From: Porphyra umbilicalis | Taxonomy: Eukaryota; Rhodophyta; Bangiophyceae; Bangiales; Bangiaceae | Direction of reading: 5' to 3' | Assembly: GCA_002049455.2 (NCBI GenBank) | Contig: KV919008.1 | Location: forward strand, 1 to 64,000 | Length of the DNA stretch: 64,000 nt | Shown here: in pieces, positions 31,990 to 43,951 of the stretch | Layout of the letters: each line of letters starts with the position of its first letter | Numbering within the stretch: position 1 is the stretch's first letter | Notes under the pieces: model-generated | The model's database searches: none | What the model saw: only the letters and a program-made list of their open reading frames with translations | What the model was told of the DNA's origin: nothing | Made by a program: the position numbers and the translations under genes

Positions 31990-32193
31990 GTAAGTTGGCT
32001 TCTCACGTCTAATGTCGACTTGATCAGACTCTTTTCATACTTATGCGTACTTCTGCTCTGTCTTAAAAGTGTCCAATGATGATAATCATAGCCAATGATT
32101 ATAATCAATAAAAATCGCCCCATACGATTTAAAATCCAGGGGTTGATTATAATAATTCACTCGAGCCCAGAAATGATTCTAATAACACCTCTG

Positions 32194-32652
32194 GTCCTGC
32201 GAGACTGATGGCTGCATGACAACAACCAGGGATGGCCAAAGTTGAATACTTCGTCCAGGTGCTTTTGATTGTTCAATATATTAATCAATAGAAGCCCCCC
32301 CCCCAGTGGCATGGTGGGGTGATAGCGAAGCTTGTGCAAGAGCCTTTCACAAGAACTACTGGACACGCCAATGTGAACCGATTCAGTGTGTATTCGACTA
32401 TGAGACGCGAGGCCACTTTATAGTAACCGGTTTCGAGTTCACACTTAGATCATCATTTGGGGTGTGTCACTGCAAGATTGGGCGCAATACAACCGCACTT
32501 TCACGACAACGACGGGATCGCCCGGTTGTGGTCTCTTCACTACTTGCACCGACTCAAAGCCGACGCGCTCCAAGCAAGAGATGCGAAGGCTTACAGAGAC
32601 GGTGGTTGCCAACAGCGCCATCAAACAATCGGCAGAAAAAAAAGCACTTAAG
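32194..32652. other. Spacer without a recognised gene
   Basis: Between copy A and the Tigger-like pseudogene; an A-rich tract lies at 32,634-32,644. Nothing else is recognised. Confidence 0.45.
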
Positions 32653-33684
32653 CTACGCTACATAGTCTTCGTCCTCTCCTGCGAGAATCATATCGACCTC
32701 CTTGGCGATGGTGCTCACGTCATCCTCGACAACAAACCACCTCTCCACCGCTCGGCTTCTCTCTTCCTCCGACACCCCCACAAAGTTGTCGGCCAAACCA
32801 GTATTTGCCAACAGAGAGACCACCTCTGACACGTCCGTAAGGACGCTGTCAGCTACAAGTAGATCCCCATGCAGCGGTCGTCGAATCTCGGCATCAGCCT
32901 TGGCTGGCAGCACCTCTGCCGACAGCCAGCAGTTGGCAATCTGCACCGGCGTAATCTGCGCCCACTCCTCTTTCACCATGCGGGCAGCGTCCAGCAGGTG
33001 AGCCTGCCCGCCCTGGTCGAGTCCTCCACCCCTAGGAACTCGAGGGTTAGGGTCACCAGATGCAATCAGTCGAAATAGGCTAGCGGCTGCGCGTCCCCAG
33101 TACGGCGTCTTGTAACGGCGCTTGGTTGCTGCTATGATTCTTTTGTCTAGGGGCTTGTAGCGCGCCGTACGACTGGGCGACAGCTCGATTATGATTACTT
33201 GGGGGTGACCAATCTCGAAGCAGCAGCTGAGGTTGTCGAGGATAAGAAACACGTGACTGGCCGTCTGCGGCCCCAGGCCAGGCACAAACACCTCGAAGAA
33301 CCGTGTCTTGAGAACATGGCCGTCCGTCCAGGCCGAGCGCTGCGAAAAGTAGGGAAGCGAACACCGGTTTTGGTCGCCATTGAAGCACATGGGGTTGGCC
33401 GCCTTGCAAATCATTGTGATTGGAAGCTTGTGGGATCCGGGAGCGTTGCAGCAAAGTGTGAGAGTGACGCGGTCCTTACTCCGAATAGCCTTGCTACACC
33501 TCACGACACCTCGGTCCAATCCGGACACGTACGACCGCGAAGGAAGACAACGGTATAGAAGACCCGTTTCGCCGACATTGTAGATCAAGTCCGGGGCAGC
33601 TCCGGCTGTCTGCTCCCTTATGCGTGCCATGCGCCCATCCGCCTCCTCCACAGCGGCTGATGAACATGCAAAGCAAGGTCTCAA
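32653..33684 (-). pseudogene. Tigger/CENP-B-type DDE transposase (DDE_1), 343 codons, N-terminus and one catalytic Asp lost
   Basis: An intact minus-strand frame covering the catalytic domain of a pogo/Tigger transposase: LIYNVGETGLLYRCLP, KDRVTLTLCCNAPGSHKLP, MICKAANPMCF, WTDGHVLKTRFFEVF, HVFLILDNLSCCFEIGHP and RYKPLDKRIIAATKRRYK. In the family the first motif reads N-x-DETGL; here Asp is replaced by Gly, so activity is not expected although the frame is still open. The second Asp (LILDN) and third (PLD) remain. Upstream on the minus strand (33,690-33,860) I see only degenerate sequence where the helix-turn-helix part should be. Terminal repeats were not found. Confidence 0.75.
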
Positions 33685-33860
33685 CCACGTTACTCCAATC
33701 CGCGTATTCCGGGAGAAATTGCGTGCGAATCACTGCAGGTCGCTCTGCAATGTGGCCTCAATGGCCCCGTACGGACTGATATATCCCCCAGAAGCATGCA
33801 GAGTGTCGCTACCGCTGTGCTTTCCGAAGAGGCCATGGCGGCCCTGGCATCGATGATGTG

Positions 33861-34990
33861 CTACAGGAAGCTTATGTTCCTGCATTCTTGAACGAGAAGA
33901 TTAGAACTTCGGAAACCATGGCTGTGGGGTTCCACAAAGCATTGCGTATTGTCACCAAGGGTTTTATGTGCACGGTGTCTTTGAGAATGCAAAAAAACAA
34001 ATATAAATTCTGCTGTCGGCAACACAAACGATGAATGAAGTCTGCCCACATTCTCAATGGACTGGATAGATCCTGTGCATGTTCCTCTTTGCACTATACC
34101 GATAAATTGCACGACCTGCAGTCACAGAAACAGAAGTTGTGCACAACCAGGTCGTACCTTGCATTTTCTGGCATGGCCGAGCGTCGTGATTGGCTTACAC
34201 CAGCACCTTAGCTCTCTTTTTTTGCTTGATTCTGTACGTCATGCAGCCAGAGCTCAGCAGATTCGAGCTGCATACCTGTACGGCCAGCAATACTGGTCGG
34301 CTCGATCTGGATCGCTTCTCACCACCTCGCGCAGTCCCCGTTCAGCGTCCCGCACAGCACCACCAGGAGATCTCACGTTCTGACCAGGTTTTGTCCACAC
34401 TCGGGCACTTTTCGGCATGCCAGGCCTCACGACCATGGGACATGCGCCTCTGTTGGAAGGATGACTGGGTTTCCTCTGAATGACAGCTTGAATTGCAGGT
34501 TCCAGATGGAAATCTGCGCCAGTGGGCGTTCTGAGGATTACAAGACTCCATTCACTTTCCCGCATGCCTCGACACGCGTTTGGCACATGCTTGCAGTAGT
34601 CACACACAGGCACGAGTGAATTCTGTGCAGGTGGCGTGCAGACGGAGACCGAGTCGTGTTGGACAGCGCACCTCGCAACAGATTTTGTGTCGGAAGCCAA
34701 CTCAAGGTTATCAGTTCTGAAGGTCCGTGCAGAAAGATGCCGCCAGAATATTGTTCAAATTATATGAAATCATGCTGGTTTCCTCGCGCCACGTACCTCG
34801 TATGACAAAAATTTCATGTCCATCTTTGCTCGTGAGGGGAGCTCTGGTACCATGTCATAATTTCCAATGTCGACAAGAGAAGGACGTTCCAATGCGCAAA
34901 CAAGGCTATCTGCAGGCTCTCGGTTGGGCGTGCGAACCGCCAACGGATCCGCGCAAGAGGCTGGAATTGACGGTCGTGCGGCTTAGAGGG
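33861..34990. other. Region without a recognised gene
   Basis: Moderate GC with short ORFs only. The minus-strand frame 34,700-34,254 has no motif. Confidence 0.4.
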
Positions 34991-35009
34991 TGACATGATT
35001 TTTACCGTG

Positions 35010-35195
35010 CTGTGCCGCCCCGTGAGGCGCAACGTTCACATAATCGTGCCGGCGGGCCCAGTGCTGTAGAAACCCATTGGATGCGGAAAAGGTCGTCAAG
35101 TTGAGGTCGTCCGCAATTCGATGCGCCTTGATCTGCAGAACCGCCAGAGAGATCGGCATGCGCTTTCAGGATCGAGCAAGGAGTGCTGACACCCA
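35010..35195 (-). pseudogene. CENP-B-like helix-turn-helix fragment of a pogo-type transposase
   Basis: On the minus strand one frame reads PISLAVLQIKAHRIADDLNL, TTFSASNGFLQHWARRHDYV, then NVAPHGAAQ. This is the Tc5/CENP-B DNA-binding pattern (a helix, F-x-ASNGFL-x-x-W, then RH). No catalytic domain follows downstream, so this is an isolated fragment. It directly abuts the plus-strand Tnp2 fragment starting near 35,262. Confidence 0.6.
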
Positions 35196-35261
35196 TTCAG
35201 CAAGTCGGCTGTCCCCGTCGGGATAGTTACTGCCCCGAGCCGTAAGAGAAGACTCTCGAGC

Positions 35262-36224
35262 ACCCTCGAAAAGACGGGCCTGGAGAGCGACCCGAAAGTC
35301 GAGCGGAACATAAAGAACTTCTGCGCCGACTTCTACAAGTACGTCTACGCCGGGCAACCAGAGCGGCTCGAATTGTGTCGTTTGCCGGTGGTCTCCTTGC
35401 TGGAGACAACCCCGAACTTGCGAACGGTTGGGCCGGCCTAGTCCTGCAGGAAGTTCCCAATTTAGCGCGTCATTGGTACTCTGCCTGACCTTATCGGGTC
35501 GCACATCGAACCATACGCGTCGCTGGTGCACGACATCACGTACATGAACGAGGCGAAGCTCATCATGAACGATGCCGACGCACACACCCCACGAGAGTGG
35601 GCGGAGGCCATTGGCAGGTTTGCGCAAGGTGTACGGGCTTTGCATGATGGGGTCAATGAGATCGCAAGCACCGACCAGCCTGGTGTGCGGCGGCACCCAC
35701 CGAGACATTCTCCTGGCCCGTTGATTTGCATGCCGCTGCAGCGGTTGCGCGAAGTACTGTCGCTGGTAGCAGTTACTGACATTCCTGACCAAATCATGCC
35801 CAAGAAGTACTTCGGCTCGAAGCTCGCACGAGGACAAGTTCCGGGCTCCGTTAAGGGGCCACGGCGTGTAAGTCGCGGCAACCACCCCGTCCGCGAGAAG
35901 TCCTCCGTCAAGCGCTGTAGCCGCGGCGGGGCGATGGAAGAGGCAGTTGTCGCAGTCTTTAGCGCAGTGCATCACTACGCGGTCAAGTTCGTGGCCGGCA
36001 AATTAATGGCTTTCGCGCGGATCGAGTGTGTCGCTTCGTCGGCTGATCGCCGACGTACCTATGGCCAGCCTGAAAAGTGCCGAGACACGGACTGTTGCGA
36101 GTCTCTGAGAGCATGGCTGCGGTACGTCGACGGCTTGGCTATCGAAGCAGTCACGGGCACTTCGTACGTGCGCTCCCAGCACGCAGTCTTGATTTGTAGG
36201 GAAGGTTGCGGTCACGAGCGATAA
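35262..36224 (+). pseudogene. C-terminal fragment of a Tnp2-type (EnSpm) transposase
   Basis: The plus strand carries KNFCADFYKYVYAGQPERL, VVSLLETTPNLRTVGPA, a stop, and then FPI (35,455), a second stop and RVIGTLPDLIGSHIEPYASL. These match in order the DUF4218-like C-terminal part of the minus-strand Tnp2 gene at 14,888-15,415 (LQNFCVLFYEKADGGD, ACGPVWSYWQFPMERYIGTL). After 35,526 an open frame of 232 codons continues, with QRLREVLSLVAVTDIP. It is therefore a second, divergent EnSpm gene of which only the 3' part remains; no terminal repeats are seen. Confidence 0.6.
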
Positions 36225-38094
36225 TGCGTGCTTGTTTCGTACTAGTCGAAGCACGTATCGCTGGCGGCCAGGAGGGAGGCCTACTGAAAAGTGTACATGC
36301 GCTGGGACAGGGCCCTAGCTGGAATAGAACATGATCAAAGCGGGCAGGATGCCTTCGGAAGAAAGAGACAGTGGAGCAGGGAGGGGGGGGGGGTGGTTCG
36401 CCAGAGCACCAGGGAAGAAGGAAAGCAGCCAGTAGCGGACAGATCAGCACTATGGGCGGGTCAATCTGCCGAGGCATAGATGCCCCAGTGCAGGGCTAGT
36501 GAGAAATAGTGGTGGACTGGATCACGGCGGCCACAAGATGGAATCGCCCCGAAATACATGATTACTTGTATTACAGACTGGTCGCACCTCTGTAATCTCC
36601 GTCTATCTTGGATGCGTTGCCTCGGATCTTCACTGTCATTGGCTTTCGCAAATAGGAGGGCTTTCGAACAGAACCCCACGCAGTGTAGTCAGTTCCTCAT
36701 ATGCTTGTCAGATTTTTGACTTTATGCTGGAGAGATGCGAAAGTGTGAAAAGATTGGCGTCGCGGCCTGCGCCAATGACGGCTACGTGCCGACCGTCGGA
36801 TCCACCACGCCACTTTTTTCGTCTTCTTCGTCAGACGCTCTCCACTTTGCATTCGCTGTCTTTTGTGGATCCCTCACCATACCTGCACGTGCGTCGTCGT
36901 GGGGGCGAAGTCCGCACGCTGCTCCACTTGGTCGCACCGACGGGACCGGCAATGTGGATGGTGGGTTGTTGAGCGGCACTGCCAATCGTGAGCTAGTGTG
37001 ACACGGCTGCGCTTGGTCGCTCTCGCGCGACTCCGAGGGCGCTATTCCGATCCACGAGATGTTTTTCAGACAAAAGTATATTGTCCTTTCTTCATTGCCT
37101 GGGGGCCCGCGAATTTCGTATCTTGTGCTCCTCTGTTTCCTTTTTATTATCTTAGTTGTGGATTTCCAAGTCTTGTGGCGGCCACGAGAGCGGTCGCCTC
37201 TTTCCCCACCCCCCCCCACCGCCACCATCTCAGAAGACAGTGCACTCTGAATCTTCTCAGCCCCGTCCTTCTCCGCCATCAGCAGCGCTTCCGGGATCTA
37301 TTCTTCCTCCTCCTTCGCCACGTGCAGCAGTGCGCGTCGGGTCTGCCCGTTCTCCTCCTCCCCGACCTGCCCCTTCGCGGGCGGCTGCATCTGCTATGGC
37401 CCGAAGAGAGCCAAGCCCAGACCGACGTGACGCTATGGCAGCAGGTCTGGTTGATTCTACAACAGGGAGATATGAGCGTTCTGGCAGCCTACTCATGTCT
37501 GCGCAGTGGGGGTTGGACCGGGGTGGGGACCGCGCTGAGTTGCTACCTCGGTGCATCATGGCTTTGAAAAACGTGTACAGCCACGATGCGCTCTGTAATT
37601 CTGACGTCGACTGGCGACATATGCGCCATGGCGTCCGTTTTGCCATCAGCAACATTTTGGGCTCGAAGCTGCCTCTGGAAAATGCAGCCACCGTCACGGG
37701 TACGTCTTGCTGTTGACTACTTGGGGGAGCGCGAGAGTCGACTGGCTTCGTGCGATGCAGGCTGGGGTACGTGTGCTCTTGTATCTCGCAGCTTACACTA
37801 CCATCGCCAGAACGAGGCCATGCGGCGCAAGCGACTCGCTGCTCGTGCCAGCGCCGGAAGTGGTGACGTTGCTGAGGTTGGCGGTACCGGGACAGGCCGG
37901 GCGGGGGCATAACAGGGGGAGAGCGGGCGGGGGTAGGCGTTGTCAGGGCGGGCGGGGAGGGGGCAGGCGGGGCGGTGGTGGCCGAGGTGGCGGCAGCCGG
38001 ATTGCTGACCGACCAGCAGCGACAGGAAGAAATCCTGTCGCAGCTACCGTGATAAAGCATGGATCAGGCTATTGATTACACAGCAGTGCGACAG
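36225..38094. other. Region with unassigned ORFs
   Basis: A plus-strand frame from 37,156 to 37,716 (internal ATG MARREPSPDRRDAMAAG, then ALKNVYSHDALCNSDVDWRH) has believable composition, and a Gly-rich stretch follows at 37,880-38,000. No family is recognised and no start or stop is secure. It could be the accessory gene of a transposon or a decayed gene. The rest shows nothing. Confidence 0.3.
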
Positions 38095-40165
38095 TACTGT
38101 CCCTCGCTCAGCTCTAGATCAGCGATACAAAACTGGATCACAGGAATCGTCGATTCCAGCTCATTTTCCCGTCTTTCTACTGCTTTTTCTCTCTACTTGG
38201 GCGCTGCTACAAACTTTCAACTGCAAAGGGGGTGAAAACATACGGACAGAAAGCCCAGAGGAAGGCGCATATTATGCTATCCAGGGGCCTTGCATGTTCA
38301 AGCAGAGCCGAGGCGGTCGGGGTGGCGAGGGTTGAGGCCGTGCTGTAGGCGCTACGTGCCCGTAACATCGCAGATCCAGCCGATTTACCGTGGTCTGGAC
38401 CACAAACTGCTGATCCGGCGCGGTGATCGGGGGCCCTCCTCTCGGTTTGCACTCATCCGTGAGCGCGCACTTTCTCGCCGTCTCGTCTACTCGTTGTGGC
38501 CACCTTCCCATACCTTACGGTCTTTAACAGCCCAAATGGTTGGCCCACATCTCTCAAGACCTTATACGAACAGCCGCATCTGCGCCAATTATGTCGCTTC
38601 ATTTTTTCTCAATTGGTGTTGAGTGATGCACGTGGCCATATAGTACCCACTCGCACGGCAGTATGACCATGGCAACTGACCTAGAGTGAGTATCCACAAG
38701 GTGACGGTCTCGATCTCATCACGGCGCCTGTACCAAGGGCGGCAGGGACGTGCCGGACCGTCTGCTTGGATCATCGATTCTGCACCGAGTCGATGGTAAG
38801 CTGGACTGCGTCGCTTTTTACAGGAGCTTCGTCGGCCCCAGAAGGCCGACAAAGGGACGCTGCATACTGCCGCTCCGCTGCGTGGCCCCATTCAGTAAAG
38901 GGGCGGCGGCGCCAGCTGCCGCCCTGCTGCAGAGAACCGGCCAGAGGCTTTGTGTGCGGGGGGGCCGCGCTCGCCGCCAGGGAGGAGCTTATGAAAAAGG
39001 TGCTCATGCACCGCAGCCGTGGTGAAAGTGTCTCGCTGCTGCGGCGGCACCAGAGCGGGGCGGACAAATGCTTGCCTCTCCACGCCGCCGTAGCCGCGTC
39101 CGCTACCGCCTACATGGCTAACATTGCAGTCTTCTGGGCCACTAAACGCCGTCCGCAACTCATGCGCGGGGACACGACGCGTAGCGGCATGGCCGTGGCG
39201 TCGACGGGCGGATGGTGCGGCGTGCCTGGAATCTCGCACACTCGGCTGCCGACAGCGCCACATGCCATTTTATTCTCATGTATACATATCTCGGAGAAGG
39301 GTACGAGCACGAGCACTGCAGAACAGTCGCTGGTTCGAGTTGTTTGTATGAACTACTGACTGGCGGCGCCAAGCCACCTGTCATCCACGCGGATGCGCGA
39401 CCGCTCGGCGCGGGGCGACCCGCGCCGCATGCGGTCCGCTAAAGGTGCCAGACTGGACCTGTCACGCAACACCTAAAGCGCCGCGCCACGTGAGGGTAAA
39501 AGCGCGAGGACACTTCGTGGACCTGCATGCATCTGCTCTGTGGAATAGGGGCGAAACGGGCACGCGCGCGGGGCAGGCACCTGTGCCGACTTTGGAGAGG
39601 AGGGGCGAGACGGGTGCGCTAAGACGCAAGAGCCGGACGACGGGCTCGGTGGTGCGCCGCAGGACGCACGCTTGCGCCGGGTTTGCCCCCGGCCCAATGT
39701 CTGGGATGACATTCGGCTGGGGACTAGCCCCGCGGATTGGGCCATCAAGAGAACGCTTTTGTTTCATTGGGGGTTGAAAACGCATGTTTTCATTTCGCAC
39801 CACCAGCGCGATGCGGGGTGGTGGCGCAGGAGTAGCAGGGGGCGGGTGACACCTCAGTGGCTGCGGTCGTCGGCAACTTCCGCACGTCGGCACGGCGGCG
39901 CCGCCTGAGCGCCGCCTGCAGCCCGTTTCTAGTTTCGAAGGGGATTGGCTCGGAAATCGCCAAGGACAGCATCAATTCAGCTTGTCATTCAAGTTCAGGA
40001 CAAAAAGGACAAGAAGAACGAAAAAATCAGCAGCACATGACAAAATCAAAAGAGCGCTCTCCTCAGCGCCGTCTGAGATCTGTCTTCTGCTGTTTCCTTT
40101 CATAAGATCCGAAAACTCTATCCTTCAGAGGAGTATTCTTGCTCCAGATTTGCGTCAAGGACCGT
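38095..40165. mobile_element. Degenerate pogo-like element, third member of the family
   Basis: Left end TACTGTCCCTCGC, right end GCGTCAAGGACCGTA, i.e. decayed versions of TATTGTCCCTGACGCG, with TA at both edges. The left arm shares AGGAATCGTCGATTCCAGCT and the right arm shares AGAGCGCTCTCCTCA with the copies at 6383 and 58,275. It is 2,071 bp, with no transposase gene and an unrelated interior. More divergence than in the other two copies implies that it is the oldest. Confidence 0.65.
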
Positions 40166-41696
40166 AGCTGAAGCATTTTTTCCCGTCCTCTGGCCTGGTA
40201 CAGTCATTGTTCGCTTGTAGAGCACGGTGGTGCACTTTGAAGCCTGCCTCCTGTCCAACAGTAGCCCGGTTGAATATGCAAGCAATCCGACACGACCGTT
40301 CTGAAGCCGACTCGGGAAGGAGAGCAAGGCGCTTTCTGCGGCTCCGTCAGGCCGATGATCGCACCGCATCAGACACGATCAGTGCCGGTTTAGGGACGCC
40401 GTGGTCCGAACTGTGTATAGACGCCAGCTGCCTGGCCAACGGTCGCACCTGCATTCCATTGCATCAAACCAGCACGCATGAGTGCACGCCACCACACTGG
40501 GCACCACAGTTGGCACTAACAATCCACACCGACGTTGGCGGTGCGTGCCACTTTGTACTTTATGTACACCGCCACCCGCTGCATCTCTCCACGAGGTTCT
40601 CTCAGACGTTCTCTTACTTCAAGTTGGGTCTCGCCGGACGTGGTTTGGCCTGAGTACGTCAACGGTCATTTTTCTTCCTGTGCGCTCAAGAGTCACGCTG
40701 CATTGAATGGGTGCGCACATCTGTGGAGGAGCCGGCAGTTGGTGGGCGGGTGGGCGGACGGGGACGATGCACGTAGTCTCTTTCTTGTCAGAGGTTCTTC
40801 TCACTCATCCCTTCGTGCGTCATCAATGAAGTCGCTGAGCTGTACATTTCCCAGTTGGCTTTGCTGCTCTTGACCTTGTTGCAGCGTGCTGTGACTGTGC
40901 TGTGTTTCTTAAACCTGGTTTTGCATGGCTCTAGCTCAGTGCATCACTTGAGTCTTCCAGATCCATATATAATTCTGCAGCAACACCCCCAGGTGTCGAG
41001 CTTCTCCGAAGTATCCCCTTCTATGCCCTTCATTGCGTTGTGAAACCATTCTCCTCCTTCGACTTTGAGGTTCAAGGTATTTTCGACATTCTCCGAGGGT
41101 GGCCTCTGTAGAAATTTGCTGTCTGGGGGAATGAGGGTCGATGGGTGGGCGATGGGTAGGAGATGGCGACTGTGCTCACGACACTCTATGCGCTGTGATG
41201 AGCCCAGCTTGATTGGGGTTTGGGGGGGGGGGGTGGTGTGGGCAATGGGTGGGCGATGGGTGGAAGATGGCAAAAGTGCTCGCCACGATCCATTCGCCGT
41301 GATGACCCCAGCTTGATTGAGGATTTAGGGGGGATGGGGAAGGGATGGGTACGGTGCTTGCATCGATCTGCCTGCTAGATGCGTTCCATCCGATTGCGCT
41401 TCTTGTCTCGCAGCGCTTCGAAATACGACCGCTTTCCTGCTGTTGTTGTTCTCGGTGGTGTATGCGGGCGCACTATCGATCGTCTGCTGGGCATACGCCT
41501 TGATTTATTCTTGCGTTCCTGTAGGTTAACATTGCCCACTTACTGTACCGACTTGCCGCGACTCGCTGCGATGCGGGTCATTCGTGTCGCACACGGTCGG
41601 CTGCAGACTTCTCCCGACAGGCAGGCTCAACGTCAATATTGCTTGTACATTGCATACGACCGCCAGCCAATTGGCAGGCTGTGGCGGTGCCTGTTC
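40166..41696. other. Region without a recognised gene
   Basis: Short ORFs only. The one structured feature is a tandem duplication at about 41,140-41,335. Confidence 0.45.
41137..41335. repeat. Tandem duplication of about 105 bp (two units)
   Basis: Two diverged units share GGGTGGGCGATGGGT, GTGCTC, CGCTGTGATGA-type sequence and CCCAGCTTGATTG, with a G run between them. Confidence 0.7.
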
Positions 41697-43100
41697 TTAC
41701 CGTGTTCTTGCATGTTTGTACAAATCGACTGCATCTACAGTACGTAAACATGCTCTGTATTCTTCCTCCGCATCTCCATCCGGCTCATCCGCGTTCTCCC
41801 CGTCTATCTGGTGTCCCGACTCCCGCCACAGGTCTGCCTCAGCGGTACCATTAATTATCTCGGGGTCAACCTCCAGGCCGAGCAACACTTCAAATGCATG
41901 GTGACGCTCCATATGCGCCGCGTCCTCATAGAAACGTACACCTAGGGAGCAGCCCCTCATGTCACTCAGCACTTTGTCCACGTGCCAGGAATTCCAACCG
42001 CCGCAATGGGCGCCCCACCGACCGGGGCCCTGCGCACAATGCCGAACGCCGCAACGAGGTGCCCTTCCGCAGTCGGGCGCCCGCCCGCACGCTGGTCCAC
42101 GGGAGGCTCGTGTGTGCGAGCTGTCGCGACTGGCGCCAACTGTGACCCTTGAAAGCACCAATCACAAACCCCAGAAGACGCCCTGTATAGCGCTTCTTGA
42201 GGGCGGCAATAATCCCAGCATCGAGGGGCTGGTGCACGGATGTCACGCTCGGGGGGAGCGGGATCTTGCCACTTGTGGATAATTCAATTTGCCGTGCTCT
42301 CCACGTTTTCTACGATAAGGTTGTAGGGCAGCTGCGTTCTGGCCCGAACGGCCGACACAAAGACGGTGTTGAACCACTTCTCTTACACTTCCCCGTCGAT
42401 CCAGGTCTACTGTTGGGAGAAGTGAGGGAGAGGGCAGGGGGCTCAAGGGGGCTTGAAGCAAACAGGAACTACCGCCTTTCCAATCAAAGCCACTGAAAAC
42501 TCGTGAGACCCCGTAACGTTGACCTCCAGGACCAGGATCACACGATCTTTGTCCTTCATGGCTTTGCTTTTGCGCGCCCTGCGTCTGCTGCCCGCAGAAG
42601 GGTAGGCGCGGTAAGAAAACGAAAGAAGAGGCCCGCACCGTCCGTACCGTATATGTGCTCCGGATCGTAGGCCTCGAGTTGTTTCCGAATCTCTGCCATC
42701 CGCTGCTGATACGACTCCACATCAGCCGCCGTCGACACGCCCAGTCCCCATCGGGAGATATTGACGAAGTTGTGCCGCTCCGACCACCCCGCACAAAGCC
42801 CGCCGACGCCGAAAATCCGGAGACCCCAAGGCTGACGGCAATCTCCTGTGCCCGCTGCAGTATTACCTCCATCGTCAGGGGCACCGAATCTGCACCCAGC
42901 CCAGCGCAAATGTTGTACCAACGCCGCAACTCCCGGTTGACGTCTGAAAACGTCGAGCGGCGCTCGCGTCGCGTAGATCTCGGCTCCTCGCGTGACCGCT
43001 TCCGTAGGGTCTCACGCCTGCGCCAGGCGTCTTTGATGTCCGACTCCGAGACGAATCTAGGGAAATCTTCCGCCTCCCACCTTCGCCTGCTGCGCCCCAC
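41697..43100 (-). pseudogene. Second Tigger/CENP-B-type transposase gene, decayed
   Basis: The minus strand begins with a CENP-B-type DNA-binding part (RRSTFSDVNRELRRWYNICA, LQRAQEIAVSLGVSGFSASA). In another frame it continues SERHNFVNISRWG, MAEIRKQLEAYDPEHIYGTD and GAGLFFRFLTAPTLL, the position of the first catalytic motif with DETGL changed to DGAGL. A further frame ends with SVHQPLDAGIIAALKKRYTG, the third catalytic motif. At least two frame changes plus the altered motif show that the gene is dead. It is distinct in sequence from the copy at 32,653-33,684. No terminal repeats were recognised. Confidence 0.7.
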
Positions 43101-43345
43101 CTCTCATCTCATTGGACAAGGAGAGGGGCTCGGCAAGGGCGAAGAGCGCCCCCAAGGACACGAGGGTGACCCCGAGGCCAGCCCCTGCGACAGACACTCA
43201 GCCTTTATTTGAGAACCACGACGCCCCACCCAAACACTCCATCCGTCCATCAGGTCCCCCGCACAACCAGCCTCCCCCCTCCTCAGCTCATACGTCCACC
43301 GCTCGCCGCCCCACTGCTGAAGTCAACTCTCCTTCCATCCACGCA

Positions 43346-43396
43346 ACCATGGCGCCCCCGGCCGTCGACACGCTGTCGGTCGACTAGTTCGGCCGC
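43346..43396 (+). other. Short homology to the start of the 14,556 pseudogene
   Basis: ATGGCGCCCCCGGCCGTCGA and what follows encode MAPPAVDTLSVD, a TAG stop (43,385-43,387) and F, the same as at 14,556-14,515 except for one residue. Both copies share the TAG at the same codon. Similarity fades further on. Confidence 0.6.
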
Positions 43397-43951
43397 TTGC
43401 CCCATGCCTATTCGGGGACCCCACGCCCCGGTCCCAGCGCGCAAGCACGGCGGCAGCGGCGGGGCACGCGCACGCACGCGGCCGAGCGCGCGGACGGCGC
43501 ACCGCGCCAGCGGCGTGGGACGAGACGGCGGATCTCTCTTCTGTCTTGCTCCCCCCCTGTCCCCAAACTTCCTTGCTTCTCGCTGTCCCTCTCCTCTCCA
43601 CGGAATCTTTCTCCGTCGCTTTCATGCTGGATCAGGACCATCAGCACGTGCCTCTACTTCTCTACCTGCTGGCGAACGCTGGCGTATCAAGACGCCTGCC
43701 ATGCTCCTACCTGCCCGTACCCACGACAAACGTACTCCCCGACACGACACGGGTGGCGCACCCACCTCTGCCTCGTGTACATAAGAATATATGATGACAG
43801 CAAGGACGGAAGTTCACAGACTTGAGCTTGGCTCCAACTGCTTGTGTATCTGCTTTGCATCTTTACACTCGCTTTGGTCGGCGCGTTGCCGATCCGGGAT
43901 CCGCATATGGACTCAATTGCTCATGCCAAAGCTAAACGCTACGTTATTAGC
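43397..43951. other. No recognised gene
   Basis: A 142-codon plus-strand frame at 43,397-43,825 lacks motifs. Probably non-coding. Confidence 0.4.

Larger units (their letters stand above)
29423..32193. mobile_element. hAT-like AT-rich repeat, copy A, with three nested insertions
   Basis: The left end carries AATGATTATAATCATT-type palindromes followed by TTACATCGCGGGGCTTG. The right end is GCCCAGAAATGATTCTAATA then ACACCTCTG. Both arms match copy B (45,828-46,781 plus 55,364-55,377). Within copy A lie a CACGCCC element (29,581-30,527), a hAT-like miniature element (30,531-31,517) and a MITE (31,554-31,989). Without them the copy is only about 390 bp, shorter than copy B. The CAGAGGTG end of copy B and its 8-bp flanks suggest hAT. 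The left boundary here is uncertain by a few bases because it abuts the 590-bp repeat. Confidence 0.6.

Noticed and set aside
43397-43825. 142-codon plus-strand gene
   Set aside because: No motif and a composition of Arg/Ser/Thr/Cys typical of chance frames; it directly follows a stop in a transposase remnant.
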